The notes: a model not told the origin generated them from the sequence alone. Counted from the stretch's first letter, positions 19,975-29,096 are shown. The stretch is DNA of 64,000 bases from Cutibacterium namnetense (GCF_001642025.1 NZ_LWHO01000005.1:121513-185512), one strand, 5' to 3'. Made by a program: numbers and translations.

Positions 19975-21147
19975 TCACTCAGCGAGCCGATCATCGTGGC
20001 TAGATTCACCCTGGTGAAGCGAAGTTACTGAGGCGCCGGCTACATCGACAGGCCTGTTGGCGTGCCCATAGACGTTGTCCTTGACCCATTCCGGCGGTAG
20101 CTCGCTGCCCTTAACAGCTTCGAGGACAAGATCGACTTTCAGCTGATTACCGGTGATCCTGCCGTGGCACACCAAAGCGGTACCTGCGTCCTCGCACGCT
20201 TCGACGACGGGAAGAAAGTGCTGGCTCATTTGGGTCGACAACAGGCCCACCATTACGCCGCCTACCTTGACGCCTACGACCGTCCTCTCTGTCGTCTTGA
20301 GCTTCTTGATAAACGATTTCAGCTCAGCTACCACTGGCACAGAGTGCTCGCCGGCAAGCAGACCCAACAAAGCCTCGGTGTGGTTCTCCTCACCGGTGAC
20401 TTGCACCTTACGGCCCTGTGGCAGGATGGCTACTGGCCCACTGGGCATTCCGACAGGAACCTTCACCTCATCGGGCAGCGGAAACTTAACACTCACACCG
20501 GCTTTAAACCCGTTTTTGCGCGTCATCCAAATCGAGGCCGGAACCAACAAACATTGGTGCGAGGAGTGAAGCTCCTCGACCACATGACGGTATGATTCTC
20601 TCGCTTCATCCGGAACCATTCCGACCTGCACATCATCAATGAAGACGGCTAGTTTGTGGTTCGGAGTAAGCCTCACTTGCGCATCGAGGTCATCGAGCCG
20701 CACCTTTTCGCGTTTACCATCCTCGCCGCAAGAGACACAGACCCGAGTGATACCAGCCTTGAACTTCTTAGTCGCGGCAAGTTTGTAGTTACGCACACAG
20801 GGTCCCCACGGTTTAACTGGCGTCTGCGTACGCGCCGTAGAGGACCGCGTACGCATCATAGCGGACACTGACGATAAGAGCTGTGGGTGAGCTGACGGCC
20901 GCATCGAAGATATGGCCTTACTCGTATCTGGGTGAGCGAGTGCCTCGCGGAGGGCGCTATTAGTCGGGATCTCAACGTATGCATCAAGAGCATTGATAAC
21001 GCGTCCGTGAACATCCATCGATGTCACGCCTAGAGAGTCCCACGCTGGGGCGATATCGGCGGCAGCCCATACAGACACATAACCGATATGCCTTCCATTC
21101 ACACTAACCTTGAGCGCATTCTTATGCGTGGCTATTCTGCGGCTCAC
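19975..21147 (-). CDS. Protein with repeated HIRAN-like modules (downstream part of a split gene)
   Basis: About 390 aa if read from the GTG at 21147; an open frame continues to 21234 but overlaps the preceding gene. The protein repeats one module: VSVNGRHIGYVS, AVFIDDVQVGMVP and VGVKVGGVMVGLLS, each followed by about 15 residues containing P and then a conserved beta strand. The last copy is the most complete, with VTGEENHTEALLGLLAGE ahead of it. This resembles the HIRAN fold (GE.H...L, then REP.NP.D.NAV.V, then G..VGYL), a DNA-end-binding module in HLTF/Rad5-type proteins that also occurs alone in bacteria. The first module is cut by the gene boundary: its REP.N part lies at the end of the upstream reading frame. 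A frameshifted single gene is therefore likely. Function unknown. Confidence 0.6.
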   Translation of the reverse strand: MSRRIATHKNALKVSVNGRHIGYVSVWAAADIAPAWDSLGVTSMDVHGRVINALDAYVEIPTNSALREALAHPDTSKAISSMRPSAHPQLLSSVSAMMRTRSSTARTQTPVKPWGPCVRNYKLAATKKFKAGITRVCVSCGEDGKREKVRLDDLDAQVRLTPNHKLAVFIDDVQVGMVPDEARESYRHVVEELHSSHQCLLVPASIWMTRKNGFKAGVSVKFPLPDEVKVPVGMPSGPVAILPQGRKVQVTGEENHTEALLGLLAGEHSVPVVAELKSFIKKLKTTERTVVGVKVGGVMVGLLSTQMSQHFLPVVEACEDAGTALVCHGRITGNQLKVDLVLEAVKGSELPPEWVKDNVYGHANRPVDVAGASVTSLHQGESSHDDRLAE

Positions 21148-21460
21148 GTTCAACGCATAGCACCGTAGAACCAACAGCGGACTTCGGAACCTTGTAATAG
21201 CACATTCCGAAAACGTCGTAACGGGTGACCCCATCCCCGACGTTAAGCACCATGGAGGATCCCGAAGACACTACCCTTGCATTAACCTTCGCGGCAGGTA
21301 GCGCCCTGTGCTTAGCGCAGACAGCGATAATCGCCAGCCAAGACCCTACGGCCATCCATATTCCCGCGCGTGGGATCCAGAACATAGCGGCGACGATGAG
21401 CACGCACCACCACGGGTGGGAAGCAATGAAATCCCTCATTATGTTCGCGTGGTTGCTCAT
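21122..21460 (-). CDS. Membrane-anchored N-terminal part of HIRAN-like gene
   Basis: 112 aa. Two adjacent hydrophobic segments (WWCVLIVAAMFWIPRAGIW and MAVGSWLAIIAVCA) are followed by a soluble tail containing VFGMCYYKVP and ending CVEREPQNSHA. That tail is the first half of a HIRAN-like module, and its second half (KNALKVSVNGRHIGYVS) follows immediately in another frame. Removing one base near 21125-21130 would join the two into a protein of about 490 aa. The ATG overlaps the stop of the previous gene (ATGA), so the operon is translationally coupled. As it stands, the product would be a truncated membrane stub. Confidence 0.6.
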   Translation of the reverse strand: MSNHANIMRDFIASHPWWCVLIVAAMFWIPRAGIWMAVGSWLAIIAVCAKHRALPAAKVNARVVSSGSSMVLNVGDGVTRYDVFGMCYYKVPKSAVGSTVLCVEREPQNSHA

Positions 21461-21819
21461 GCTTCATCCCATTCACCGGTGGTCTGGTCTTCTTCGCCTG
21501 CCTCATCTTGCTCGCCGAAGCGGATGCTTGTGGAAGGCGTCATGACGTGTGCAGCCCGTCTGTCCTCAGCCGCAGCGGAAGCAGAACGGATCGAAGCCAC
21601 ACCCACCCGCCGTGAATTCTTCTGAGCTCCAGTTTGCGGGGTGTCACTGCTCCTTTCCAGAACCAGTGACACGACGGGTCTTGCTAAAGCGTCCTGCCGA
21701 AGGCACACCATCTCTGGCGGTGAAGGCCACTCACCCCTACCGACCCTGACTCTGGCCGTTGCCCGGACTGTCGTGGGTGGAGGACTGGCCTCACTAAAGA
21801 AATCTGACAGATCGCTCAT
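21457..21819 (-). CDS. Hypothetical protein, first gene of the HIRAN-like operon
   Basis: 120 aa from the ATG at 21819 (an upstream in-frame GTG at 21834 is also possible). No membrane segment or recognised domain is present. The sequence is low-complexity: Pro/Ser/Ala near the start, then a basic middle, then an acidic end (FGEQDEAGEEDQTTGEWDEA). Its stop overlaps the next start by four bases. It is probably a disordered cytoplasmic partner of the membrane/HIRAN protein, based on position only. Confidence 0.5.
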   Translation of the reverse strand: MSDLSDFFSEASPPPTTVRATARVRVGRGEWPSPPEMVCLRQDALARPVVSLVLERSSDTPQTGAQKNSRRVGVASIRSASAAAEDRRAAHVMTPSTSIRFGEQDEAGEEDQTTGEWDEA

Positions 21820-21834
21820 GACTCCGATTCTCAC

Positions 21835-22101
21835 CCTCGGCTACAATGGCGACAGGTCCCTTGTAAACACTACTGCCCACAAACTACACGAAAGCCCCTC
21901 ATACAAGGCGCTTCGCAGTCGTTAGACCCGGAATCAAACAGCGCTTACAACAAGTTCTGCATCGTGCGTTCCTCGGCAGCGATGCTTGCTTAGGCAGACA
22001 ACCACACAACTGCGAATCCCCATTCTCGTGATGGCTCATTGGCCGAGCGGCGGGGTTTCCACTAAGCTATCGGTGTTCTCGTTGCGGTGAGCGTAGCGGA
22101 A
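21835..22101. other. Intergenic stretch before tRNA-Pro
   Basis: 267 bases without a credible gene. It must contain the promoter of the minus-strand HIRAN-like operon and that of tRNA-Pro. No clear operator or repeat was seen. Confidence 0.5.
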
Positions 22102-22177
22102 CGGGGCGTAGCGTAGTGGCTAGCGCGCCTGCTTTGGGAGCAGGAGATCGCAGGTTCGAGTCCTGTCGCCCCGACCA
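22102..22177 (+). tRNA. tRNA-Pro (anticodon TGG)
   Basis: Acceptor stem CGGGGCG/CGCCCCG, anticodon stem CCTGC/GCAGG with loop TTTGGGA, T arm GGTTCGAGTCC and encoded CCA. All stems close. Confidence 0.96.
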
Positions 22178-22184
22178 CCTAGTC

Positions 22185-22227
22185 AAGGCCACTTTGACGG
22201 CATCACTGCTTGTCAGGTGGCCTTTTT
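22185..22227 (+). terminator. Terminator after tRNA-Pro
   Basis: AAGGCCAC pairs with GTGGCCTT across a loop that itself contains a weaker inner pairing, followed by TTTTTCTG. It begins 8 bases after the tRNA end. Confidence 0.75.
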
Positions 22228-22287
22228 CTGTGCCCGGATAATGTATGCGGAGGCGGTCCGAGGCGATCGATAGTCACCCCAAGCGAC

Positions 22288-22353
22288 TGTACCGAGTACA
22301 GCTGTGGCTAGGGATTTTGTCGAGGCTGTCCTATGTGATCTGTACTGAATACG
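22288..22353. repeat. Two related TGTAC half-palindromes
   Basis: TGTACCGAGTACA (22288-22300) is a perfect 5-bp inverted repeat with a 3-base spacer. TGTACTGAATACG (22341-22353) is a degenerate copy 53 bases on. They lie between tRNA-Pro and the convergent alpha/beta hydrolase gene, where an operator is not expected. Meaning unknown. Confidence 0.35.
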
Positions 22354-22409
22354 ACTAGGCAGCGTTGGTTGGTACGTACGTCACGGTCCCGCGGTCCTGC
22401 TTAGTCGCG

Positions 22410-23351
22410 TCACCTCACCACCGAACGGATGGCATCAGCGATTGCCTGTGGTCTGTCCAGCATCATGAGGTGGTGCGAGTTTTCCACCACGACCAATCTC
22501 GCGTTGAGCATCGGGGCCAGGCGTTCGTGAAGTTCCAGTTCCTGCTCCTGGCCTGAGTACACCGCCGACAACAACACCGTCGGCACGTCTGGCCAAACAT
22601 GATCTGAACGCACAGCCATGAGATCCCACGCTTGTTGGTCGTACCCAATCCATTCAGTTACTGCCATCGCCATAGCGTCGGGGCTGCCATAAACCCGGTG
22701 AAGCCGGTGCTCCTGGAATTGATGCCACACCGCCGAACCTGACCTCATCGTCTGAGCCATGACGCCGAGGGCGAAAGCGTGACGACCCAACGAGCCAGCC
22801 ACCGAGTCCATAACCTTATAAACTGCACGCGGCAACGCCACACTGCGACGACGTGGCGGATGAGTTGGCCACTCCACAGAGGGGTCAACGAAGACGACCC
22901 CTGCCACGACCTCGGGGTGCATCCGAGCGAACGCCTCGGCGTGAAAGGCTGCCATGGAATGGGCAACGAGAATAACCTTTCGCGGCTGCCCGACGTCCCA
23001 GTGCCCCTGAATCAGACCAACGAGATCGGCCAGGCTAGCAGTTTCTTCAGCCAACTGGGGATAGCGCCCCGGCCAGACGGTTCCACCGAGACCTGGCCGG
23101 TCGTAGGTGACGACGTCGAGGTTTTGCAGGCGATCCACGACGGGTTTCCAGAAGTCGCTCGATGCCGCAGCTCCTGCCATGAGCAGTACGACAGGGTCCT
23201 TGATGTTGTAGTCCGGCCCTTCCCCATCGTCGTATCCGACGCGGAACGACCGTCCGCCTAATTCGCGAACCGATGTTAGAGCGTCGTGAGACGAATCAAG
23301 CGTCTTGTGGCCGTGCCCGTGGGAACAACCGGCCCGGTTGTCGTTATTCAT
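22410..23351 (-). CDS. Alpha/beta-fold hydrolase
   Basis: 313 aa. The fold is shown by the oxyanion strand VVLLMAGAAASSDFW, the nucleophile elbow AHSMAA (Ser), an acid in the region after VPTVLLSAV, and His in NSHHLMML near the C-terminus. There is no signal peptide. The N-terminal 30 residues are polar and His-rich (GCSHGHGHKT). The substrate cannot be named; lactonases, esterases and epoxide-hydrolase-like enzymes share this layout. The start at 23351 follows AGGAGA at a normal distance. It lies downstream of lysX only by strand convention; they are separated by 42 bases and could be co-transcribed. Confidence 0.85.
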   Translation of the reverse strand: MNNDNRAGCSHGHGHKTLDSSHDALTSVRELGGRSFRVGYDDGEGPDYNIKDPVVLLMAGAAASSDFWKPVVDRLQNLDVVTYDRPGLGGTVWPGRYPQLAEETASLADLVGLIQGHWDVGQPRKVILVAHSMAAFHAEAFARMHPEVVAGVVFVDPSVEWPTHPPRRRSVALPRAVYKVMDSVAGSLGRHAFALGVMAQTMRSGSAVWHQFQEHRLHRVYGSPDAMAMAVTEWIGYDQQAWDLMAVRSDHVWPDVPTVLLSAVYSGQEQELELHERLAPMLNARLVVVENSHHLMMLDRPQAIADAIRSVVR

Positions 23352-23393
23352 GACACTCTCCTATCTCACTGCAGGTTCTGGACCCTCACGCCC

Positions 23394-26300
23394 TTACAAG
23401 GCGCGCGGACGCACCAGCGGAAAACTAATCGTCTCGCGGATTGACGCATTCGTCAGCATCATGACCAGACGATCCAGGCCCATACCCATACCGCCAGAAG
23501 GCGGCATCGCGTATTCGAGAGCTTCCAGGAAGTCCTCATCGAGCTCCATCGCCTCCGGATCGCCCCCCGCAGCCAGCAAGGATTGGGCTGTAAACCTCTC
23601 TCGTTGAATCACCGGATCGACGAGCTCCGTGTAAGCCGTACCCACCTCGGAACCGAAGATGATGAGATCCCATTTCTCGGCCAGCCGCGGGTCATCGCGG
23701 TGCTGTCGTGTCAGTGGAGAGACGTCCGTCGGGAAGTCGCAGAAGAACGTTGGCTCGACGGTGACATGCTCACTCAGGTGCTCATGCAACTCCAGGACGA
23801 CGTCGCCTCGACTCCACTTCGGCAAAGTCGCAATACCGAGCTTGTTGGCATACCCCATGAGCGTCTCTTTGGGAGTATCGGCAGTGACTTCCTCTCCCAA
23901 GCCACGCGAAATTCCCTCATTGACGGTGACGACATGCCATTCGTTAGCTAGATCAACCTCGTGCTCGACACCCTTGCGGTCACGCCCACGCACGACCGTC
24001 CCGCCGATAGCGTTGCGGGCTGCGGACAGGATCATCTCCCTCGTGAGGTGGCGCATCTGGACGTAATCACCGTACGCCTGGTAGGCCTCGAGCATCGTGA
24101 ACTCCGGATTATGCGTGGCGTCGGCACCTTCATTACGAAAGTTCCTACCGATCTCGAACACTCGTCCTGCCCCGCCGACCATCAGCCTCTTGAGGTACAG
24201 CTCCGGGGCAATGCGCAAATAAAGGTCCAGATCGTAGGCATTAATGTGGGTGCGGAATGGACGCGCGTTCGCCCCGCCGTGGATCGTCTGCAGAATCGGC
24301 GTCTCAACCTCGATGTAGTCGTGACTCAGCAGGGTCTCTCGCACCGCGCGGATGGCGTTAGAGCGAGCGCGCAGTTGATCGCGCGCACCCGGATTAACGA
24401 TGAGGTCGAGATAGCGCTGCCGAACCTTCGCCTCTGGGTCGTTGAATCCCGATCGTCTCGGCGGCAGTGGTCGCAGCGATTTCGCTGCCAGCCGCCACGA
24501 CGTCGTCTCCAGACTTAACGTTTTGTTACGGGAAGCCCCAACCGTTCCAGCGGCTACCAGGTGGTCTCCCAAAGACACCGCATGACGGAAGTCCCGCAGA
24601 CTGTCGACGCCCACGGCGTCACGTTCCATGACTAGCTGGCAGGCTCCCGTCCAGTCGAAGAGATCAACGAAGATGACCCCGCCGTGGTCGCGGCAAGCGC
24701 CGACTCGTCCAGAAACGGTCATCTTCTGGCCAGTCAACTCGCCAACGACGTCGCCCGGGCGGTGGTCGGGCTGACAATCAGGCGGATAGGCCTCCACTCC
24801 CGACTCAATAAGACGCTCGCGGGTCGCCATCCGGGTACGAACCTGCTCGGGAAGACGACGCTGCGGAAGAGTCGGTGTGCGTTCTTCCGCTAGAAATTCG
24901 GCGATCTCAGGGTGCCCGCTAATCGAGTAAATCGGCTGGGGCGGCGGTTCCACCGGGTAAAGCCATTTAGGAATGTCGAGCTGGCCTTCGGCGATGCCCA
25001 TGGCCAGACCTACCTGGGCCAGGTCAGAAGTGTCGGTGAAATTAAGGTAGCGGGTCTGCCAGCTCGGCTTGTACTTGACGTTAGAGCGATACAACTGCTC
25101 AATCTGGAACCACTTCGATGCCACCAGTACCAGCCAACGGTTAAGTCGACGCACAGGGGAAGCACCCACGCGAGCGCCTTCTTCAATAGCTTCGCGGAAC
25201 ACCGCGAAGTTCATGGACACCCGCCGAATGCCAATCTCGGGCCCAGCTGCCATGAGTCCGGCGACCATAAGTTCAGTCACACCGTTATCTGCTCCGTCAA
25301 GGTCTCGCCTCATGACGTCGAGGGACAAGCCGTCATTGCCCCATGGGGTAAAGGAAAGGATGCCGGCCGTCTGACCAGCGCGGGGACCGTCATCGGGGTA
25401 GATCGCCTCCACCATGACGCATCGACCATCCAGAGGGTCCCCCAACCGGGACAACGCCATCGAGAAGCCGCGCTCGTCGCCGTTTTGACGCCATTTATCA
25501 GTCAGGTCAATCAGGCTGTGCAACTCCTGCGGATTGATGTCCTCATGACGTCGAACCCGGGTCGTGTACCCCATCGCACGCAGTTTCGTGACAGTGTGAC
25601 GCACCGGCTTGAGCTCAGGATCATCGAGATTAAACGTAGCCGGGGAGATGATGGCTTCGTCACCGATACGCATAGCCCTCAGGCCCGCCTGGTTCCATAC
25701 CATCGCACCTTCCTCTGAGGTGCCGATGACGGCAGGTACCCATCCATAGGTATGGGCAACTTCAAGAAAAGCGTCAATGGCTCCAGGCCACTGGTCCACC
25801 GGGCCAACTGGGTCACCTGACGCCAATGCCACTCCAGCCTCAGTGCGATAGCAGACGGCGGCGCGACCGTTGCGGGAAAAGACGACAGCTTTGTCACGGC
25901 GCAGGGCAAAATATCCCAGGGAATCAGCCGGATTCTCGTCAAGCAGGCGTCGCACTTGCAGCTCATCAAGCAGGCTCATCATCGCGATATTGCGTTGGGA
26001 ACGCAGCATGACGACAAGCGCAGCCACCAGCACGACGGCCAGCAGGAATGACACCACGCCTTGCACCCAATGCGGCGACGTCGGCTCCTGCGCGATACTT
26101 GCTTCGTTGCCTTGAAGGATACGCGTGATGATATGCACCAAGCGGTTCCGCGGCCGTCCCACACCACCGGTTAGGGACACTAACAGCCACCCGATAAATC
26201 CGGTAGCCAACAGACCCCCGACAAGTACAACGACCGCTCGTCCGAGATTGGCGCGAACCGTGTGCGCAGCAAAATCGTGACGATGAGTCAGCAATGCCTC

Positions 26301-26756
26301 CAGGATCCAACCAACGGAAAAGACGTTGAAAAGATACCCTGCCAGATCAATGTCATTAAGGGTGTCCGTCGGCCCGCCGGTGAGAACCTCGGTGACCACG
26401 ATGGTAAAGAAAGCGGCTGCCACCAGCCACATCAGCCCGAACACGATGAGGCTTATCCACCAGGCGAACCTCTTACGTCGCGACAGCGCGTCCGCAAGCA
26501 CCAACAAGACCACCACGCCGGCCCAGCCGAAACCATCAATCGGGAAAATGAACACCGAGAACAGGTTGTTGGCGATAGCCACCCACGTAGTGCGGCTGAA
26601 GACCAGACGCAACACAATGAGTAGCGCGGCAATGTTCATAAACCGCGGGATGACGACAACCGGTGTAGACCGTGGATTCGAAGTCGATCGAGAACCGGTG
26701 CGTGGCCGAGCAGCGGATGCCACTCGAGTCTCAGATACAGGGTCGGACGATGTCAC
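23394..26756 (-). CDS. lysX: Bifunctional lysylphosphatidylglycerol synthetase / lysine-tRNA ligase LysX
   Basis: Fusion protein of 1,120 aa. Residues about 35-270 form an MprF-like membrane domain (several hydrophobic segments). About 275-590 is the DUF2156/GNAT-like domain that moves lysine from Lys-tRNA to phosphatidylglycerol. The last 430 residues are a class II lysyl-tRNA synthetase with an OB-fold (MTVSGRVGACRDHGG), motif 2 region FEIGRNFRNEG and motif 3 GMGMGLDRLVMML. LysX modifies membrane lipid to reduce binding of cationic antimicrobial peptides, as shown for mycobacteria. A GTG start is used at 26756. Because the synthetase is fused here, a stand-alone lysS elsewhere is expected for translation. 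Confidence 0.96.
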   Translation of the reverse strand: MTSSDPVSETRVASAARPRTGSRSTSNPRSTPVVVIPRFMNIAALLIVLRLVFSRTTWVAIANNLFSVFIFPIDGFGWAGVVVLLVLADALSRRKRFAWWISLIVFGLMWLVAAAFFTIVVTEVLTGGPTDTLNDIDLAGYLFNVFSVGWILEALLTHRHDFAAHTVRANLGRAVVVLVGGLLATGFIGWLLVSLTGGVGRPRNRLVHIITRILQGNEASIAQEPTSPHWVQGVVSFLLAVVLVAALVVMLRSQRNIAMMSLLDELQVRRLLDENPADSLGYFALRRDKAVVFSRNGRAAVCYRTEAGVALASGDPVGPVDQWPGAIDAFLEVAHTYGWVPAVIGTSEEGAMVWNQAGLRAMRIGDEAIISPATFNLDDPELKPVRHTVTKLRAMGYTTRVRRHEDINPQELHSLIDLTDKWRQNGDERGFSMALSRLGDPLDGRCVMVEAIYPDDGPRAGQTAGILSFTPWGNDGLSLDVMRRDLDGADNGVTELMVAGLMAAGPEIGIRRVSMNFAVFREAIEEGARVGASPVRRLNRWLVLVASKWFQIEQLYRSNVKYKPSWQTRYLNFTDTSDLAQVGLAMGIAEGQLDIPKWLYPVEPPPQPIYSISGHPEIAEFLAEERTPTLPQRRLPEQVRTRMATRERLIESGVEAYPPDCQPDHRPGDVVGELTGQKMTVSGRVGACRDHGGVIFVDLFDWTGACQLVMERDAVGVDSLRDFRHAVSLGDHLVAAGTVGASRNKTLSLETTSWRLAAKSLRPLPPRRSGFNDPEAKVRQRYLDLIVNPGARDQLRARSNAIRAVRETLLSHDYIEVETPILQTIHGGANARPFRTHINAYDLDLYLRIAPELYLKRLMVGGAGRVFEIGRNFRNEGADATHNPEFTMLEAYQAYGDYVQMRHLTREMILSAARNAIGGTVVRGRDRKGVEHEVDLANEWHVVTVNEGISRGLGEEVTADTPKETLMGYANKLGIATLPKWSRGDVVLELHEHLSEHVTVEPTFFCDFPTDVSPLTRQHRDDPRLAEKWDLIIFGSEVGTAYTELVDPVIQRERFTAQSLLAAGGDPEAMELDEDFLEALEYAMPPSGGMGMGLDRLVMMLTNASIRETISFPLVRPRAL

Positions 26757-26906
26757 GCCATAACTGTGCCACGTGCACGCGACACAACCAGAACCTCACC
26801 ACCGACACGGCCCAACTTGCCTACCGTAAATGGAGATTGGGAAGCAAAAATGAGGCATTTCTAACACAATGTAGTGAGCCTGCCGCCCCAACGGCACATC
26901 TGCTTG

Positions 26907-28253
26907 TCACCAGGTGAGCAGTGCCAGATCCTCATCGTCGAGATGCTCGCTGATGAGCAGACGACGTGCCGTACGCTGGCGCAACTCTCCCACCCGCATG
27001 GGGCCAAATGCGCTCGTCAAATCCTCTGGCCATACCGTCGTCATCGCGTAGGCGAGGGCGGCGCGACGCCGGGGCATCCGGTGCCCGCCAGCATAGAGCG
27101 GCCCTCCGGGAACCGCAGGTAGAAAGGCCCCCAATTCCCAGACCGCCTCGTCAGCATCCGGGCCACCAAAACGCCCGGTCCATATGGCTCGTTCCGCGCG
27201 TACCAGCGGATCCTCGCCACGAGGTGCGGCGACGTTGACCCAGTCTCCATCCGGAACCAGCTCAGCTAACTCAGCCGAGGCTATACACCGGGACATAAAA
27301 GTGCCTGGCTCATCCATTGGGAGCTCCCATAACCGACGCAACCCTTCGTCACGAAGCTCAGGATCACCCAAGCGGTGACCCAGCCGGAAGGCAGCGCAAC
27401 AGGTCAGGAGCTTGGCTACGTGGTCGTCACCTCCCCTAAAGGGCCGTGACAAGACATTCTCTAGGCCCTCGGCAGCCATTTCGAAGGCTTCAAACGGCGC
27501 GACCCTCATGCCGACCGCATTCATAAGCAACCACGTCTGCGGACCTGAAACGATGCGTGGATCAAAATCCGACATGATCTCGTCGACACGGGCACCAACA
27601 ACCGCCGCAAGCTCGGGAGACCACCCAATCATCACCCGGGTAGCACCCCGGGATTCGTAAATGACAAGGTCGTGAGCCCCCATTGATAGCGGGCCAATCG
27701 TTTCACTGGTGTGATCGGTTCCGTCGACCACCATGCCAGCATCTGGGGTGCGACACATCATTTCCTCAGGCGAGTCAACGATCGTTTCAGATGGCAACCA
27801 AGCGGGAAGACATTCCAGCGCTGCCACGACAGTGTCCGCCAGACGACCACGCCACAAAGCCATCCGAGCACTGCCTGGAGATAGCGAGATCTCGGTGCCC
27901 AGCAGACTGACCCCCTCATCAGCGGGATGGCAATCCCCCATGTCTTGACGCCACACTGTCAGCGTCGCATCGTCGCAGGCGCTTCTAGTGACGACAACTC
28001 CGCTAACCCCAGCAGCCCAGACGATAGCTGGCACCGGTTGCTCGAGAGTCCAAGTCGGACCAGGAACCGTCACGTCAGCGTCATCGGCACCGGGAGGCAT
28101 AGTGATCCCGACGACGAGTTCCGCCGCGTCTCCTTGGCGCGACTGGACCGAAAGAACCGCCCCGCATGGGTGAGTCCACATCCAGGAACACTCGTGAGCG
28201 GACTCCTGGCATGACACTAATGTCCACGGCGAGCCGACGGTGACATGGTTCAT
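26907..28253 (-). CDS. Conserved-looking hypothetical protein, 448 aa
   Basis: The ATG at 28253 is preceded by GGAGG five bases upstream, which decides the start over an in-frame ATG at 28274. The N-terminal half looks beta-rich (VTVPGPTWTLEQPVPAIVWAAG). The C-terminal half is alpha-helical (FRLGHRLGDPELRDEGLRRLW and ALAYAMTTVWPEDL), reminiscent of six-hairpin glycosidase-like or debranching-type proteins with an N-terminal beta-sandwich. No catalytic motif can be identified, so no function is proposed. No signal peptide or membrane segment is seen. The stop of the endonuclease VIII-like gene lies 24 bases upstream on the same strand, so they probably share a transcript. Confidence 0.75.
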   Translation of the reverse strand: MNHVTVGSPWTLVSCQESAHECSWMWTHPCGAVLSVQSRQGDAAELVVGITMPPGADDADVTVPGPTWTLEQPVPAIVWAAGVSGVVVTRSACDDATLTVWRQDMGDCHPADEGVSLLGTEISLSPGSARMALWRGRLADTVVAALECLPAWLPSETIVDSPEEMMCRTPDAGMVVDGTDHTSETIGPLSMGAHDLVIYESRGATRVMIGWSPELAAVVGARVDEIMSDFDPRIVSGPQTWLLMNAVGMRVAPFEAFEMAAEGLENVLSRPFRGGDDHVAKLLTCCAAFRLGHRLGDPELRDEGLRRLWELPMDEPGTFMSRCIASAELAELVPDGDWVNVAAPRGEDPLVRAERAIWTGRFGGPDADEAVWELGAFLPAVPGGPLYAGGHRMPRRRAALAYAMTTVWPEDLTSAFGPMRVGELRQRTARRLLISEHLDDEDLALLTW

Positions 28254-28277
28254 CCTGACCTCCAAAGCCGACAACCG

Positions 28278-29096
28278 TCAGTGATGCCGACGCTGACACC
28301 GCGGGCACCAGAACAGGTGACGCCCTCCCTGTGCAACCATCCTCACCGGCGTATGGCACACCAAACAGGGCTGGTTCTCACGTCGGTAGACGTACACCTC
28401 ACCGCCATGACGGTCTACCCGAGGGGGCCGCCCCATCGCCTCCGGGGTGTGCTCCGGGAGCACGGTATCGATGCGTCCTGCCTCGACCCCGGCCCGCATG
28501 AGCATGACCAGATCATTCCACATCGCCGTCCACGTAGAGTGAAAGATCTGCTTGCCGGGGGTCGCCGGATCAATGCGGTGGCGAAATAGCACCTCAGCTC
28601 GGTAGATGTTGCCAACTCCAGCCGCGACTTTTTGGTCCAACAGCAGGTCACTGATTCGTCGTGACGACCGCCGTACCTTGTCCCACGCAACCTCCGGATC
28701 TGCATCGTCGCGGATGGGGTCGGGGCCAATGGTGGCTGCGACTTTCCGCCACTCACCGTCGCTGATGAGCTCACACGTTTGCGGACCACGTAGATCAGCC
28801 GCCGTAACGCCGTCAGTGATACGTAACCGCACCTGACCAACGACTGGAACTATCGGCTCAACTACTAGCTTGCCAATCAGCCCCAAGTGGATGTGCAGCA
28901 GATGGTCAAGACGATGATCGTCGAAGTCCACAACGAGGTGTTTGCCCCATGCTTGAGCCGAGGTCAGCACTGCCCCATCCAGCATGGCTGCGGACTCGGC
29001 GAATCGTCCCTGCGGAGAGGTGACCTCAACCCGTGAACCGGCGAACGCTGAGCCAATGGCATTGGCGAGGCGATGGATGACGTGGCCTTCAGGCAC
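28278..29096 (-). CDS. Fpg/Nei-family DNA glycosylase (endonuclease VIII-like)
   Basis: Base-excision repair glycosylase/AP lyase, 272 aa. The N-terminus MPEGHVIHRLA gives the catalytic Pro2 and Glu3. The helix-two-turn-helix region includes VAAGVGNIYRAEVLFRH, and a C-terminal zinc finger (CLVCHTPV ... FWCPRCQ) completes the family plan. The MPEGHxxHRLA start resembles actinobacterial Nei1-type enzymes, which remove oxidised pyrimidines, rather than Fpg (which begins MPELPEV). A non-standard Nei subclass is possible. It probably forms an operon with the downstream 448-aa gene. Confidence 0.9.
   Translation of the reverse strand: MPEGHVIHRLANAIGSAFAGSRVEVTSPQGRFAESAAMLDGAVLTSAQAWGKHLVVDFDDHRLDHLLHIHLGLIGKLVVEPIVPVVGQVRLRITDGVTAADLRGPQTCELISDGEWRKVAATIGPDPIRDDADPEVAWDKVRRSSRRISDLLLDQKVAAGVGNIYRAEVLFRHRIDPATPGKQIFHSTWTAMWNDLVMLMRAGVEAGRIDTVLPEHTPEAMGRPPRVDRHGGEVYVYRRENQPCLVCHTPVRMVAQGGRHLFWCPRCQRRHH

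Noticed and set aside
19201..22177. Genomic island bounded by tRNA-Gly and tRNA-Pro
   Set aside because: No integrase, direct repeat of a tRNA end or transposase is visible between the two tRNAs, so a mobile element cannot be claimed; only the unusual operon is kept as a finding.
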